Positions 29,001 to 37,531 are shown, numbered from the stretch's first letter. The stretch: 64,000 nt of DNA from Akkermansiaceae bacterium (GCA_015062055.1 SUVK01000003.1:24628-88627); one strand, 5' to 3'. A program made the numbers and translations. The notes: generated by a model from the letters alone, not told the origin.

Positions 29001-29037
29001 GCCACCGGAACGGGATTTCCCGCTCCGGTGGCTTTTT
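29001..29037 (+). terminator. Terminator of sdhCAB
   Basis: GCCACCGGA-A-CGGGA pairs with TCCCG-C-TCCGGTGGC around a 2-nt gap, followed by TTTTT. Confidence 0.9.
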
Positions 29038-29039
29038 AC

Positions 29040-29068
29040 TTGCTAAAGGGGCAGGCGGTGAGTATAAT
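29040..29068 (+). promoter_or_regulatory. Promoter of the glycosyltransferase gene
   Basis: TTGCTA (29040-29045), 17 bp, TATAAT (29063-29068), starting right at the end of the sdh terminator; leader of about 15 nt to ATG 29090. Confidence 0.72.
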
Positions 29069-29089
29069 GTGCGCAGCATAGCACTGCAT

Positions 29090-29974
29090 ATGAAGTTTTA
29101 CATCGTCACCCCCGCCTATAACGCCTTGCACTGGTTGAAGACCTGTGTGCGCTCTGTCGCAGACCAAGCGTGCGACGGTGTAGAAGTACACCACCACGTG
29201 CAAGACGGTGGCTCTGCCGATGGTACGGTAGAGTGGCTGCGTGAGTGGCAAGACAGCCATCAGCAGGCGGGCTATTGCCTCAGCTTCGAAAGCGCCCCCG
29301 ATAAGGGAATGTATGATGCCATCAACAAGGCTTGGGATAAATTGCCCGCAGATGCCCATATAACCGCCCACCTTAATTGCGACGAGCAGTATGCCCCCGG
29401 CGCCCTGCAAAAGGTGGCACAGGCCGCCTCAGCTGCCCCCAAGGCCGATATGTTCGTGACATCGCACATCATCATCGATGCTCAAAACCGCTACATATGC
29501 CATCGCCGCCCCCTCAAGCCGTATAAGTGGGTCAGCCATACCACGTGTGAGATTATCACATGCACCTGTTTCCACAGGGTTGCTTACTTCCTCAGCCACG
29601 GGGTGCGTTTCGATACGCAGTGGCGCTCCATCGGCGACTTGATTTTTTACCGCGATATTTTGCAGCATTCTCCTCGCGTGGCTCTGTTGCCGCATCTCTT
29701 TGCCAGCATCTTCCGCGTTACCGGCTCTAATTTGGCCTGGTCCGACATCACGCAGAAAGAATGGGATATTTACAACAACCTGATGCCCAAGGCCGCCTAC
29801 CGTTTCCGCAAACTCGCAGATGTTCTCAGCAAAGTCAAGCACCGCCTCTGCAATGCTTTACACGCAAACCCCGACTCTTACGAGGTGTACCCCCCCGATG
29901 CGTCCCAACGCGTGAAAATACACATCAAACACCCCACTGTTCATTGGGGCTGTCGTACCGTCGGCGAAGAATAA
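29090..29974 (+). CDS. Family 2 glycosyltransferase
   Basis: 294 aa from ATG 29090; a longer frame from 28961 runs through the sdh terminator and is discarded. GT-A fold pattern: MKFYIVTPAYNALHWLKTC at the N-terminus, HHVQDGGSADGTVEWL (nucleotide-binding Asp), YDAINKAWD, and NCDEQYAPGAL in the place of the metal-binding DxD. This is the type seen in polysaccharide or lipopolysaccharide assembly next to colanic-acid-like enzymes. No membrane helices. It stands alone, with no other glycan genes in the window, so the acceptor is unknown. Confidence 0.85.
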   Translation: MKFYIVTPAYNALHWLKTCVRSVADQACDGVEVHHHVQDGGSADGTVEWLREWQDSHQQAGYCLSFESAPDKGMYDAINKAWDKLPADAHITAHLNCDEQYAPGALQKVAQAASAAPKADMFVTSHIIIDAQNRYICHRRPLKPYKWVSHTTCEIITCTCFHRVAYFLSHGVRFDTQWRSIGDLIFYRDILQHSPRVALLPHLFASIFRVTGSNLAWSDITQKEWDIYNNLMPKAAYRFRKLADVLSKVKHRLCNALHANPDSYEVYPPDASQRVKIHIKHPTVHWGCRTVGEE

Positions 29975-30040
29975 TGACCTGGTACCCCGCCGCTGACTGC
30001 AAAAATTACTTGCATTAGTTATCAAAAATTAACTTTTTTG

Positions 30041-30053
30041 TGACATCATGTCA
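30041..30053. promoter_or_regulatory. Perfect palindrome upstream of the LolA-like gene
   Basis: TGACATCATGTCA is a 13-bp perfect palindrome about 50 bp before ATG 30097. TATAGT (30085-30090) lies 6 nt before the ATG, but no good -35 exists, so the palindrome could be an activator site. Confidence 0.4.
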
Positions 30054-30096
30054 TTTTAAGCTGGGCGAACGGCTCAAGATATAGTATAGTGGTGGC

Positions 30097-30819
30097 ATGA
30101 AGAAGTTTTTATCAACCCTCTTTATAGGCATAGCCGCCATGGCATCGGCCGTGGTATCGGCGCGTGCGGAGCAAGATTTTAATGCCGACGACATACTGTA
30201 TGTGATGCGGCAAATGACGGTGAGCCAGCAGAACACGGATGTAATGGGAGCCATACGCAAAGGGGCGGTCAAGGTGCCGTTCAGCCTCAGCTCGCGTGGC
30301 GATACCATCGTCTTTCAATACAAGCAGAACAATGCCTGGCATCGTTTCGACGTTCGCATTAAAGAGAAGAATGTGGATATTATGCGCGTAGTAAAGGGCA
30401 AGGCGCAAGTGATATCGGCCAAGGGGTATTCTACCCCCATAGCCGGCACGGATGTTTGCTACGAAGACCTCTCGCTGCGTTTCTTGTACTGGACCGGCGC
30501 CAAGCTGATAGACGACCCCGATAACAGCCGCGTCAAAGGGCGAGATTGCCATATTGTCGAGGTAGCCAACCCCAAACCCTCGGTAGGGCAGTTTGCCTGG
30601 GTGCGCATGTGGGTCGATAAAGAGAACGGCACTGCTTGGCAGATAGATGGTTACGGCAAGGATGGTAAGCTCAGAAAACGCTTTACCATCACCTCGGTGC
30701 AGCGTTTGGATGACGGTCGCTGGTTCTTCAAGCAAATGAAGCTCGAGGTAAGAGACCCCAAAGACCCCAACCGTAATATATCCATTAACTATTTGGATAT
30801 GGAAGACCTCAAAAAATAA
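30097..30819 (+). CDS. Outer-membrane lipoprotein-sorting (LolA-like) protein
   Basis: 240 aa. Signal peptide of about 24 residues ending ARA. The mature part is a LolA/LppX-like open barrel: an early helix (ADDILYVMRQM), then beta strands including DTIVFQYKQNNAWHRFDVRIKE, GRDCHIVEV and WVRMWVDKENGTAWQIDGYGKDGKLRKR, a pattern seen in the outer-membrane lipoprotein-sorting family. Such proteins carry lipids or lipoproteins across the periplasm. A weak promoter with a palindrome lies upstream, and a TPR-like membrane protein follows 27 bp downstream. Confidence 0.75.
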   Translation: MKKFLSTLFIGIAAMASAVVSARAEQDFNADDILYVMRQMTVSQQNTDVMGAIRKGAVKVPFSLSSRGDTIVFQYKQNNAWHRFDVRIKEKNVDIMRVVKGKAQVISAKGYSTPIAGTDVCYEDLSLRFLYWTGAKLIDDPDNSRVKGRDCHIVEVANPKPSVGQFAWVRMWVDKENGTAWQIDGYGKDGKLRKRFTITSVQRLDDGRWFFKQMKLEVRDPKDPNRNISINYLDMEDLKK

Positions 30820-30846
30820 AGCAGCCCTCAAGCTATATACGCCGGT

Positions 30847-31443
30847 ATGAAAAAGTTGCTACTGCGCATGCTCATCATGGCTGCCCCGGGTGTGGCCTTT
30901 TGGTGGCTGGTGCAATATGTGGTGATGCCGCTTTTTCATACTGACGAGGTAATAAACGCCCTCGGCTATGTGTTCGGGGGCGTTCTTGTGTTGGCCATCT
31001 GGGAGGGGGTGGCCATTCGGGCGTGGGTTTTGCCGTTCTTCGGTCGCGTGTTCAGCAGTTCGGTATACGGTGGGGGCTACTCATCGCAAGATGACCCTTT
31101 GGCCGCCATGGCTGCGCGTATTCGTGCCGATAAAGATTCTGCCCTTTTGCCCGATTTTTTGACGTTGGTCGAGCAAGATAAAACGCGCGCCCGCGCATGG
31201 TCAGAGCTCGCCTCCTTGTACGAAGAAACCTTTCAGAACATGCCCGAGGCCTTGTCTGCTTTGTTACAAGGGGCAGCCCACGCAGATTCTGCCGAAGACC
31301 GCGCCATGTTTTTGTACCGCGCTGCTCGATTTCGCCAACAGCGCATGAATGATGCCCGTGGCGCGCGCGAGCTGTATGCCCGAGTTGTTGGCGAGTACCC
31401 GCGCACAACATACGGCCGCAAGGCTGCCACGTTGGTCAATTAA
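30847..31443 (+). CDS. Membrane protein with TPR-like C-terminal region
   Basis: 198 aa. Two hydrophobic segments (about 5-30 and 38-62) are followed by a soluble, Ala/Arg-rich helical region. It contains two to three TPR-like helix pairs (ARAWSELASLYEETFQNMPE, then AMFLYRAARFRQQ and ARELYARVVGEYPRT). Probably a cytoplasmic or periplasmic scaffold. Likely co-transcribed with the LolA-like gene. No catalytic motif; function unknown. Confidence 0.65.
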   Translation: MKKLLLRMLIMAAPGVAFWWLVQYVVMPLFHTDEVINALGYVFGGVLVLAIWEGVAIRAWVLPFFGRVFSSSVYGGGYSSQDDPLAAMAARIRADKDSALLPDFLTLVEQDKTRARAWSELASLYEETFQNMPEALSALLQGAAHADSAEDRAMFLYRAARFRQQRMNDARGARELYARVVGEYPRTTYGRKAATLVN

Positions 31444-31458
31444 CCCCTGTATGAGGGT

Positions 31459-31487
31459 AAAAAAAATCTCCATACTTTTCAGTATGG
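31459..31487 (-). terminator. Minus-strand terminator of a short transcript
   Basis: A perfect 7-bp stem (CCATACT / AGTATGG, 4-nt loop) is followed on the minus strand by AGA and eight T. It ends the small transcript that starts near 31728. Confidence 0.8.
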
Positions 31488-31567
31488 CGATCTGAATACA
31501 CTGTAAGTCAGTGTCAACTGCTCGGATGCATCCCGAGGGTAGCTATCGGCTTACATCCTGACCTAAA
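31488..31567 (-). ncRNA. Structured 3' region of the small transcript
   Basis: On the minus strand a TGTAAG...CTTACA pair encloses a CTCGG/CCGAG hairpin, and a CACTG/CAGTG hairpin competes with it. It lies between the 33-codon ORF and the terminator. It could be an sRNA body or an attenuator; no known RNA family is recognised. Confidence 0.35.
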
Positions 31568-31669
31568 TCAGCGCTGAATGGCAACGGGTGCCTCCGGTGT
31601 GGGGGGCAGTGTGTTGGCAGCGGCGGTAACAGCTGTAAGGCCGAGAAGAATGGTGATGGTCTTAATCAT
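31568..31669 (-). CDS. 33-residue secreted peptide (small ORF)
   Basis: ATG at 31669 to TGA at 31570-31568. The N-terminus MIKTITILLGLTAVTAAA is a signal peptide very like that of the PEP-CTERM-type proteins further right; the mature part is about 15 residues with three Pro. It is framed by a good minus-strand promoter and terminator of its own, so it is transcribed as a unit of about 270 nt. The 3' untranslated part is longer than the ORF and folds well, so this may be a dual-function RNA. Confidence is limited by the short length. Confidence 0.45.
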   Translation of the reverse strand: MIKTITILLGLTAVTAAANTLPPTPEAPVAIQR

Positions 31670-31733
31670 GGCTCTTAATTCGTACTGATTTGTTTGTTTT
31701 CCCTTTTTTGCTCACCTATAAGTGGGCGCGTTG

Positions 31734-31761
31734 ATTCTACTCGTTTTTTTCGGAACGTCAA
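31734..31761 (-). promoter_or_regulatory. Promoter of the small minus-strand transcript
   Basis: TTGACG (31761-31756), 16 bp, TAGAAT (31739-31734) on the minus strand. The leader to the 33-codon ORF is about 58 nt. Confidence 0.7.
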
Positions 31762-31831
31762 GCGTAAAAAAAAGAAATTTTTCAGATTTTTTATTTTGGC
31801 GGCAGAATTTCTGAATTTTTAACTCGCCATT

Positions 31832-32998
31832 TTATCTGCGTTTGCGAGATTTGCCGTATTTTTTCGTCGAGCTTTTCTTATCAGACTTCTTTTTGTTGGT
31901 TTTTTTAGTCTGTTTTTTAGCAGGTTCTGACTTCTTCTTAGAAGACTCCGCTTGTTTTTTCTGTTCTTCTTGGGGCGGGGTAGGTTGAGTGACTGTGGGT
32001 TCTACCTTAATAGGTTCGGGGTTAACGATTTGGGCCCCGGGGCGTATGGTTTCTCTGAAGGTAACAATGGCACCGGTCAACGATTTGACGATGGCGGCTC
32101 GGTAGGCATCCGTTGCCAAGTCGGTTGCTTCTTTTTCGTTGGTGGTGTAGCCCAGCAACACCATGGCAGACGGGCAATTCAGTGTGTTGAGCAGGGTGTA
32201 GTGTGCACGCCGACAAGCGCGGTCATACGCTTTGGTGTGGAACACCAGGTGCGTGTGCAGGGCAAAAGCCAACGCCATGTTGGTTGCATCGTGCCGGTGG
32301 CACTCCATCGTCCGCTTGCCGGGCATGAGGGGAGCGGCCGTGTAGGTTTCGATGCCTGCCATATCGGAGCGCCCCGCATTCAGATGCAAGCTGATAAAGA
32401 GGGCATTAGGCGTATTTTTAGCTAGTTCTACACGCTGCGCATCATTGACCGAGTAATTGCCGTTGCGGGTTAAGACAACGTTAAATCCCTGCGCTTTGAG
32501 CGATTCTGCCAACTCGGTAGCCACTTTGAGGGTGTAGGCACTTTCGGTGTCGGCGGGTGTTTTGTTGCCTTGGTCGGCTCCGCCGTGGCCGGGGTCGATG
32601 ATGACGGTTTTAATCTCTCGGCGCTCAGTGATATAGGTGGGGCGCAGTATGGGGTCGATAACCTTAACAAAGTCCGTCTCGGAAATGTAAAGTTCGCCTT
32701 GTTCATCTTGCAAAACCGGCACGCTTAACTGCACGCGGTATCCGCTGATGGTGATTTCTCTCTGCCCGGCGGTAAGCCCCAATGAAAAGTCTGAGTTGCG
32801 AATGATTTTTTGTGACGTTTTTCCTTTATTATCAACTGCCGACAGCTTGTAGAAGGATTGAATGGAGTTGAGGCTGATATATTCTACCCCGTTCACCGTA
32901 GCTGTGGTCCAGGCGGTCGTCTCTTGTGCAGAGAGCGGGGCTGTAGCCAAAAGCGGCATCGTAGCCGTCAGAAGAGAGAAGAAGAGAGACGCCTTCAT
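31832..32998 (-). CDS. Amidase_3-type protein lacking the catalytic Glu (probably inactive)
   Basis: 388 aa: a signal peptide (about 1-24), an N-terminal ~110-residue domain shared with the gene upstream, an N-acetylmuramoyl-L-alanine amidase domain (about 130-330), and a Pro/Gln then Lys/Ser-rich basic tail. Zinc ligands look present: DPGHGGADQG, a Glu in TESAYTL, and SLHLNAG. The late catalytic Glu is missing: its active paralogue has VLFEGGFVSN, this one AMVLLGYTTN. It may therefore bind rather than cut peptidoglycan, with the basic tail helping. It is 21 bp downstream of the paralogue, in one operon. Confidence 0.82.
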   Translation of the reverse strand: MKASLFFSLLTATMPLLATAPLSAQETTAWTTATVNGVEYISLNSIQSFYKLSAVDNKGKTSQKIIRNSDFSLGLTAGQREITISGYRVQLSVPVLQDEQGELYISETDFVKVIDPILRPTYITERREIKTVIIDPGHGGADQGNKTPADTESAYTLKVATELAESLKAQGFNVVLTRNGNYSVNDAQRVELAKNTPNALFISLHLNAGRSDMAGIETYTAAPLMPGKRTMECHRHDATNMALAFALHTHLVFHTKAYDRACRRAHYTLLNTLNCPSAMVLLGYTTNEKEATDLATDAYRAAIVKSLTGAIVTFRETIRPGAQIVNPEPIKVEPTVTQPTPPQEEQKKQAESSKKKSEPAKKQTKKTNKKKSDKKSSTKKYGKSRKRR

Positions 32999-33019
32999 GT
33001 GTTGAGGGTAAGAGGTAAA

Positions 33020-34087
33020 TTACTTGAGGCGGGTAGACCCCCTGTAGCGATTGCCACCACCATGAATGGTGCCACCGCCTGTGCGGGGATTGCGAACTTT
33101 GAGCGGTTTGGCTTGTATGGTGTTGATATAAGCCACGATTCCTTGGAAAAGGCATTCGGCCAGTTTTTCGCGGTATGCGTCGGTCGATATGAGTTTACCC
33201 TCTACCGGGTTAGACACGAAACCGCCTTCAAAGAGCACGGCAGGGCGGGTGATGGTGCAAAGCACCGAAAAGCGCGCGCGTTGAATCCCGCGGTCTACGG
33301 CGCCGGTGTATTTGATGGCTCGGCTGTGAATGGCGGTGGCCAAGGCTATGTTGGCGCTGTCTTGGTTATTGCCGGCAAGAGACTCTCTTCTGCGGGTGCG
33401 AGCAAAGGGAGAAGTCGTGCCGTGCGGGGCCAGGGTAAAGGTTTCAATGCCTTTGGCGGCACGTCGGCCCGAGTTGTGGTGAATGCTCACAAACAAGCTG
33501 TTGGGTGTTTTGTTGGCAATGGCTACGCGCTGCTCCAAGGTTAAAAAAACGTCCGCGTCTCGTGTCATCACCACTTTGTAACCGGCTTTTTTCAATTTAT
33601 CGCGCAGCTTGCGGGCAACGGCCAAGTTACAATCTTTTTCTTTTGCCCAAGAGCTGACGGCGCCGGCATCGTGCCCGCCGTGGCCGGCATCTATCACAAT
33701 CGTGGTGATAACGCCTGCTTGTTTGTTGTAGGTGGGGCGCAAGACGGGGTCTACCAGCTTCTTCATATCCACCGCAGAGATGAGCAGCTTGCCGTTATGC
33801 TCTTTGATGGGGTAGGAGAGAATATAGCGATAATTATTGACGTAAAAATCTTGTTTCCCGGCTTTTACGGAGATGATGTATTTGTTGTTACCGTAAGATA
33901 AAAAGCCGGGGCGCCCTTTTTTCGGCAGGTATTTGTAGAACTTACAGGCATCTTCAACCTCAACGTATTCAACTCCATCTACCTTCCATACCTGCCATTC
34001 GGTTTCATCTGCCTGTGCCGCAACAACCATGCAAGCCCCCAGCATGAGGACCAGCATCAGTACGATATTTTGCAGCATGTTTCGCAT
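33020..34087 (-). CDS. N-acetylmuramoyl-L-alanine amidase
   Basis: 355 aa with signal peptide (about 1-24, ending VAAQA). An N-terminal ~110-residue domain precedes the Amidase_3 catalytic domain (about 125-330). Zinc ligands are the His of DAGHGGHDAG, a Glu in KEKDCNLAVA and the His of VSIHHNSG; the catalytic Glu is in VLFEGGFVSN. It cuts the bond between muramic acid and the stem peptide, usually in daughter-cell separation. The C-terminus is Gly/Arg-rich. First gene of a two-gene operon with an inactive-looking paralogue, suggesting an enzyme plus regulator or binder pair. Confidence 0.9.
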   Translation of the reverse strand: MRNMLQNIVLMLVLMLGACMVVAAQADETEWQVWKVDGVEYVEVEDACKFYKYLPKKGRPGFLSYGNNKYIISVKAGKQDFYVNNYRYILSYPIKEHNGKLLISAVDMKKLVDPVLRPTYNKQAGVITTIVIDAGHGGHDAGAVSSWAKEKDCNLAVARKLRDKLKKAGYKVVMTRDADVFLTLEQRVAIANKTPNSLFVSIHHNSGRRAAKGIETFTLAPHGTTSPFARTRRRESLAGNNQDSANIALATAIHSRAIKYTGAVDRGIQRARFSVLCTITRPAVLFEGGFVSNPVEGKLISTDAYREKLAECLFQGIVAYINTIQAKPLKVRNPRTGGGTIHGGGNRYRGSTRLK

Positions 34088-34093
34088 ATGTTG

Positions 34094-34123
34094 ATGCTAA
34101 CATGCTGCATGCCTGTTTGGCAA
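34094..34123 (-). promoter_or_regulatory. Promoter of the amidase operon, leaderless type
   Basis: TTGCCA (34123-34118), 18 bp, TAGCAT (34099-34094) on the minus strand, 6 nt before ATG 34087. Confidence 0.5.
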
Positions 34124-34179
34124 GGTAAAATTTTGACAACAGGCAGATGAATTATGTCCGCATTTCCCACGGTACTGCA

Positions 34180-34686
34180 TCAGCGCACGTACGTAGCGGT
34201 GATTTCACATATATAAACCTTGTGCAGCGGGTTGGTGGGGTCGTACCACTGCGGCGATACCTCTGCAAAGTTTACAAAGTCTGCCTCTTGCATGGTCGCT
34301 ACCGCCATTTTGCGGCACTCCAGCACCAAGTCGGCATCTGCCATGGCTACCAAGCCGTTGGGCGTGGTAAAGGGCTCCAATGAAGTGGCGGCCATTTTGT
34401 CCACATCTCGCCCGGAGTTGCGCCCGCAGAAGATGAGGTCCTCGCGGTATTTCTCGGGCATGAAGGAGAGGGTGAATGCCGCTTGCTCATCTATAAACTT
34501 GGCCGTATGGCGGTTGGGGCGCACAAAGACGAAGGCGACGGGGCGGTTCCACAGGAACCCCAAGCCGCCCCAACTGGCGGTCATGGTGTTAAAGCTTTCT
34601 TGCGTGCCGGCGGTGATAAGCATCCATTGCTTACCGATAAGCTCGGCGGGGTTCTTTTGCAGGGTGGTGAAGTCGATGTCGTTCAT
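34180..34686 (-). CDS. Flavin reductase-like FMN-binding protein
   Basis: 168 aa. The split-barrel pattern of the flavin reductase family is clear: QWMLITAGTQESFNTMTASWGG at the N-terminus (FMN phosphate loop), RPVAFVFVRPNRHTAKFIDE, then FTLSFMPEKYRED and a late VECRK-like strand. These proteins bind FMN and reduce flavins or act as small oxidoreductases. It is the third gene of a minus-strand unit behind acnA and a 40-aa lipoprotein, 5 bp after the latter. The substrate is unknown. Confidence 0.85.
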   Translation of the reverse strand: MNDIDFTTLQKNPAELIGKQWMLITAGTQESFNTMTASWGGLGFLWNRPVAFVFVRPNRHTAKFIDEQAAFTLSFMPEKYREDLIFCGRNSGRDVDKMAATSLEPFTTPNGLVAMADADLVLECRKMAVATMQEADFVNFAEVSPQWYDPTNPLHKVYICEITATYVR

Positions 34687-34691
34687 GGTGA

Positions 34692-34814
34692 TTATTCGAG
34701 GCGGGAGGTGGCGATGGTGTTACCCAAATCGGTGCGTATGCAAGAGCTAAAACCTGCTGCACACAAGAGTGTGAGCAGCAGGGTGGTTAGAGCTTGTAAG
34801 CTTATACGGCGCAT
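34692..34814 (-). CDS. 40-residue lipoprotein
   Basis: ATG at 34814 shares its A with the TGA of acnA (TGATG), and TAA at 34694-34692 lies 5 bp before the flavin reductase start. The peptide has a complete lipoprotein signal: MRRIS, a Leu/Thr-rich core and the lipobox GFSSC with Cys at residue 25, leaving a 16-residue mature lipopeptide rich in Thr. It resembles entericidin-type mini-lipoproteins. The exact fit between two genes strongly supports it. Confidence 0.65.
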   Translation of the reverse strand: MRRISLQALTTLLLTLLCAAGFSSCIRTDLGNTIATSRLE

Positions 34815-37531
34815 CAGCAATAGCGGGTAAGCACATATTGCAGAATACCACCGGCGCGGAAGTATTCTTTCTCAATAGGTGTATCGATACGCACAATGAG
34901 CGGCAGCTCAAAGCTTGCCTCGCCGGCGGGTGTTACCACCAGCATGGCCTTGGCGCGCGGTTGCAGGTCGTTGTGCAGGCCCACAATGGAGAAGGTGGCA
35001 TCTTTGAGGGCCTTCACGCGGTCATAGTCGGCAGGGTTCTCAAAGTTGAGGGGCAGCACGCCCATGCCGATGAGGTTGCTGCGGTGAATGCGCTCGAAGC
35101 TCTTGGTGATAACCGCGCGCACCCCCAGCAGGGAGGTACCCTTGGCGGCCCAGTCGCGGCTGGAGCCCATGCCGTAATCCTCGCCGCCGATGATGATGGT
35201 GGGCACGCCGTCTGCCTTGTAGGCCATGCCGGCATCGTAAATAAAGGTGGGCGTGCCGCAGGGGGCGCAGATGCAGGTGTCGGGCTCGCTGACGGCTTGG
35301 GTGCCGAAGTAGAGCGTGTAGCCACCCTCAATACCCTCGGTGAGCAGGTTTTTGATGCGCACGTTGGCAAAGGTGCCGCGTGCCATCACCAAGTCATTAC
35401 CGCGGCGGGAGCCGAAGGTGTTGAAGTCTCTCTTCTCAACCCCGGCGGCAGCCAAGAACTTGCCGGCAGGCCCCGTGGGTTTGATGGCTCCGGCGGGGGA
35501 GATGTGGTCTGTGGTCACACAGTCGCCGAAGATACCCAGTGCGCGTGCCCCGCAAATGTCGGTAATATCGCTCTTCTTGCCGTCAAAGCCCTCAAAGAAG
35601 GGCGGGCGGTGTATGTAGGTAGAATCCGCGTTCCAAGCAAAGGTGGCACCGGTGGGGGCGCTCACTTTGCCCCACTCGGGCACCACGTTGCTGTAGCTGG
35701 CGGTGTAGTCCGCAGGGGTGGCGGCGTTGGCTTGGGCTGCGGCAATCTCGGCACTGCTCGGCCAAATATCTTTCAGGAACACGGGGGTGCCGTCGGCTGC
35801 CGTGCCCAGCGGCTCGGTTGCGGTGTCAATATCCACCCTGCCGGCCAACGCAAAGGCAATCACCAGCGGGGGCGACATCAGGAAGTTGGCCTTCACGTGG
35901 GAGTGAATGCGGGCCTCGAAATTGCGGTTGCCGGACAGCACGGAGCAGGACACGATGTCGTTCTCCGTCACGGCTTGCTCCAGCGCAGCGTTGAGCGGGC
36001 CGGAGTTGCCGATGCAGGTGGCGCAGCCATAGCCCACAATGGAGAAGCCGATGGCATCCAGCGCCTCGGTGAGGCCGTTGTTTTCAAAGTAGCGTGCGGC
36101 AATGCGGCTGCCGGGGGCAATGCTGGTCTTAACATGGGCGGGCACCTTCATGCCCAGCGCCGCTGCCTTTTTAGCGAGCAGGCCTGCGGCCAGCATCAGG
36201 CTGTCGTTGCTGGTGTTGGTGCAGCTGGTAATGGCGGCCACCAAGATGGAGCCGTCCGTAATCTCTACCTCGTGCGTGGTGTCGGCATCGGGGTTGCCGG
36301 CATCGCCCTTCATGGTTACGGCTACGCCCTCTGTCTTTTGCGGGTGGCCGTAGGTTTTTTCGCACATCTCGGCAAAGCTGCTCTTGAGGGCGGTGAGGGC
36401 AATGTGGTCTTGCGGGCGCTTGGGGCCGGCCACGGCGGGTACTATGCTGCCCAGGTCGAGCTCCAGCTCGGTAGAGTAATCAATCTCGCCCTTGCGGGGC
36501 ATACCGAAAATACCCTGAGCTTTCAGGTAGGCCTCATAGGTGGCTACATGCTCTTCGCTGCGGCCGGTGGCGCGCAGGTAGGCGGCGCTGGTGGCATCTG
36601 CGGGGAAGAAGCCCATCGTGGCGCCGTACTCCGGTGCCATGTTGGCCACGGTGGCGCGGTCCGGCAGGGAGAGCGCCTCTGCCCCCTCGCCAAAGAACTC
36701 TACAAACTTGCCTACCACACCGTGTGCGCGCAGCATCTTGGTGACATGCAGTGCCAAATCCGTGGCGGTAACACCCTCGCTGAGCTTGCCGGTAAGGTGC
36801 ACGCCCACAACCTCGGGCACCAAGAAAGTGACGGGCTGGCCGAGCATACCGGCCTCTGCCTCAATGCCGCCTACGCCCCAGGCAACAATGCCCAAGCCGT
36901 TAATCATGGTGGTGTGAGAGTCCGTACCCACTAGGGTATCGGGGTAGTACACGCCGTCTTGCTCCATCACGCCGCGGGCCAAGTGCTCCAGGTTTACTTG
37001 GTGTACAATACCTGTGCTGGGCGGTACGACGGAGAAGGTTTCGAAGGCCTGCTGGCCCCATTTCAAGAATTCATAGCGCTCTGTGTTGCGCTCAAACTCG
37101 CGGGTCAGGTTCTTTTGGTACGCCCCGGGGAAACCGGACCAGTCTACCTGTACGGAGTGGTCTACCACCAAATCCACCGGTACCAGCGGCTCCATGGCGG
37201 CGGGGTCGGCCCCCAAATCTTGCACGGCGGCGCGCATGGCGGCCAAATCTACCAACAGGGGTACACCCGTCAGGTCTTGCAAAATAATGCGAGCCACCGT
37301 AAACGGGATCTCGTAGTTGCCCGGTTCTTCGGCTCTCCAGCCAGCCAGGTTCTTTACATCTTGCTCCGTCACTTTCAGCCCGTCGCAGTTGCGCATCAAA
37401 CTCTCCAGCACAATGCGCAGCGATATCGGCATGCGCTTGATGCCACTGTATCCCGCCTCTGCCAACGCCGGCAGCGAGTAGTATTGTCCCTGTGTCCCTT
37501 TGCCTGTCGTAAATGTACGTACCGTCTCCAT
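34814..37531 (-). CDS. acnA: Aconitate hydratase A
   Basis: 905 aa, normal for AcnA. It isomerises citrate to isocitrate. The [4Fe-4S] ligands lie in SCTNTSN and GYGCATCIGNSG; QGILVDLAA-like substrate contacts are present (TGVPLLVDLAAMRAA), together with GTDSHTTMINGLG, SVLSGNRNFEARIH and GEDYGMGSSRDWAAKG. The last ~200 residues form the swivel domain. Base composition and codon use are strongly G+C-biased, as in pnp and sdhA. Its stop overlaps the ATG of a mini-lipoprotein, so acnA heads a three-gene unit. With fumarate reductase nearby it suggests a branched or partial citrate cycle. Confidence 0.96.
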   Translation of the reverse strand: METVRTFTTGKGTQGQYYSLPALAEAGYSGIKRMPISLRIVLESLMRNCDGLKVTEQDVKNLAGWRAEEPGNYEIPFTVARIILQDLTGVPLLVDLAAMRAAVQDLGADPAAMEPLVPVDLVVDHSVQVDWSGFPGAYQKNLTREFERNTERYEFLKWGQQAFETFSVVPPSTGIVHQVNLEHLARGVMEQDGVYYPDTLVGTDSHTTMINGLGIVAWGVGGIEAEAGMLGQPVTFLVPEVVGVHLTGKLSEGVTATDLALHVTKMLRAHGVVGKFVEFFGEGAEALSLPDRATVANMAPEYGATMGFFPADATSAAYLRATGRSEEHVATYEAYLKAQGIFGMPRKGEIDYSTELELDLGSIVPAVAGPKRPQDHIALTALKSSFAEMCEKTYGHPQKTEGVAVTMKGDAGNPDADTTHEVEITDGSILVAAITSCTNTSNDSLMLAAGLLAKKAAALGMKVPAHVKTSIAPGSRIAARYFENNGLTEALDAIGFSIVGYGCATCIGNSGPLNAALEQAVTENDIVSCSVLSGNRNFEARIHSHVKANFLMSPPLVIAFALAGRVDIDTATEPLGTAADGTPVFLKDIWPSSAEIAAAQANAATPADYTASYSNVVPEWGKVSAPTGATFAWNADSTYIHRPPFFEGFDGKKSDITDICGARALGIFGDCVTTDHISPAGAIKPTGPAGKFLAAAGVEKRDFNTFGSRRGNDLVMARGTFANVRIKNLLTEGIEGGYTLYFGTQAVSEPDTCICAPCGTPTFIYDAGMAYKADGVPTIIIGGEDYGMGSSRDWAAKGTSLLGVRAVITKSFERIHRSNLIGMGVLPLNFENPADYDRVKALKDATFSIVGLHNDLQPRAKAMLVVTPAGEASFELPLIVRIDTPIEKEYFRAGGILQYVLTRYC

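Noticed and set aside
34838..36934. 698-codon + strand frame
   Set aside because: Shadow of acnA.
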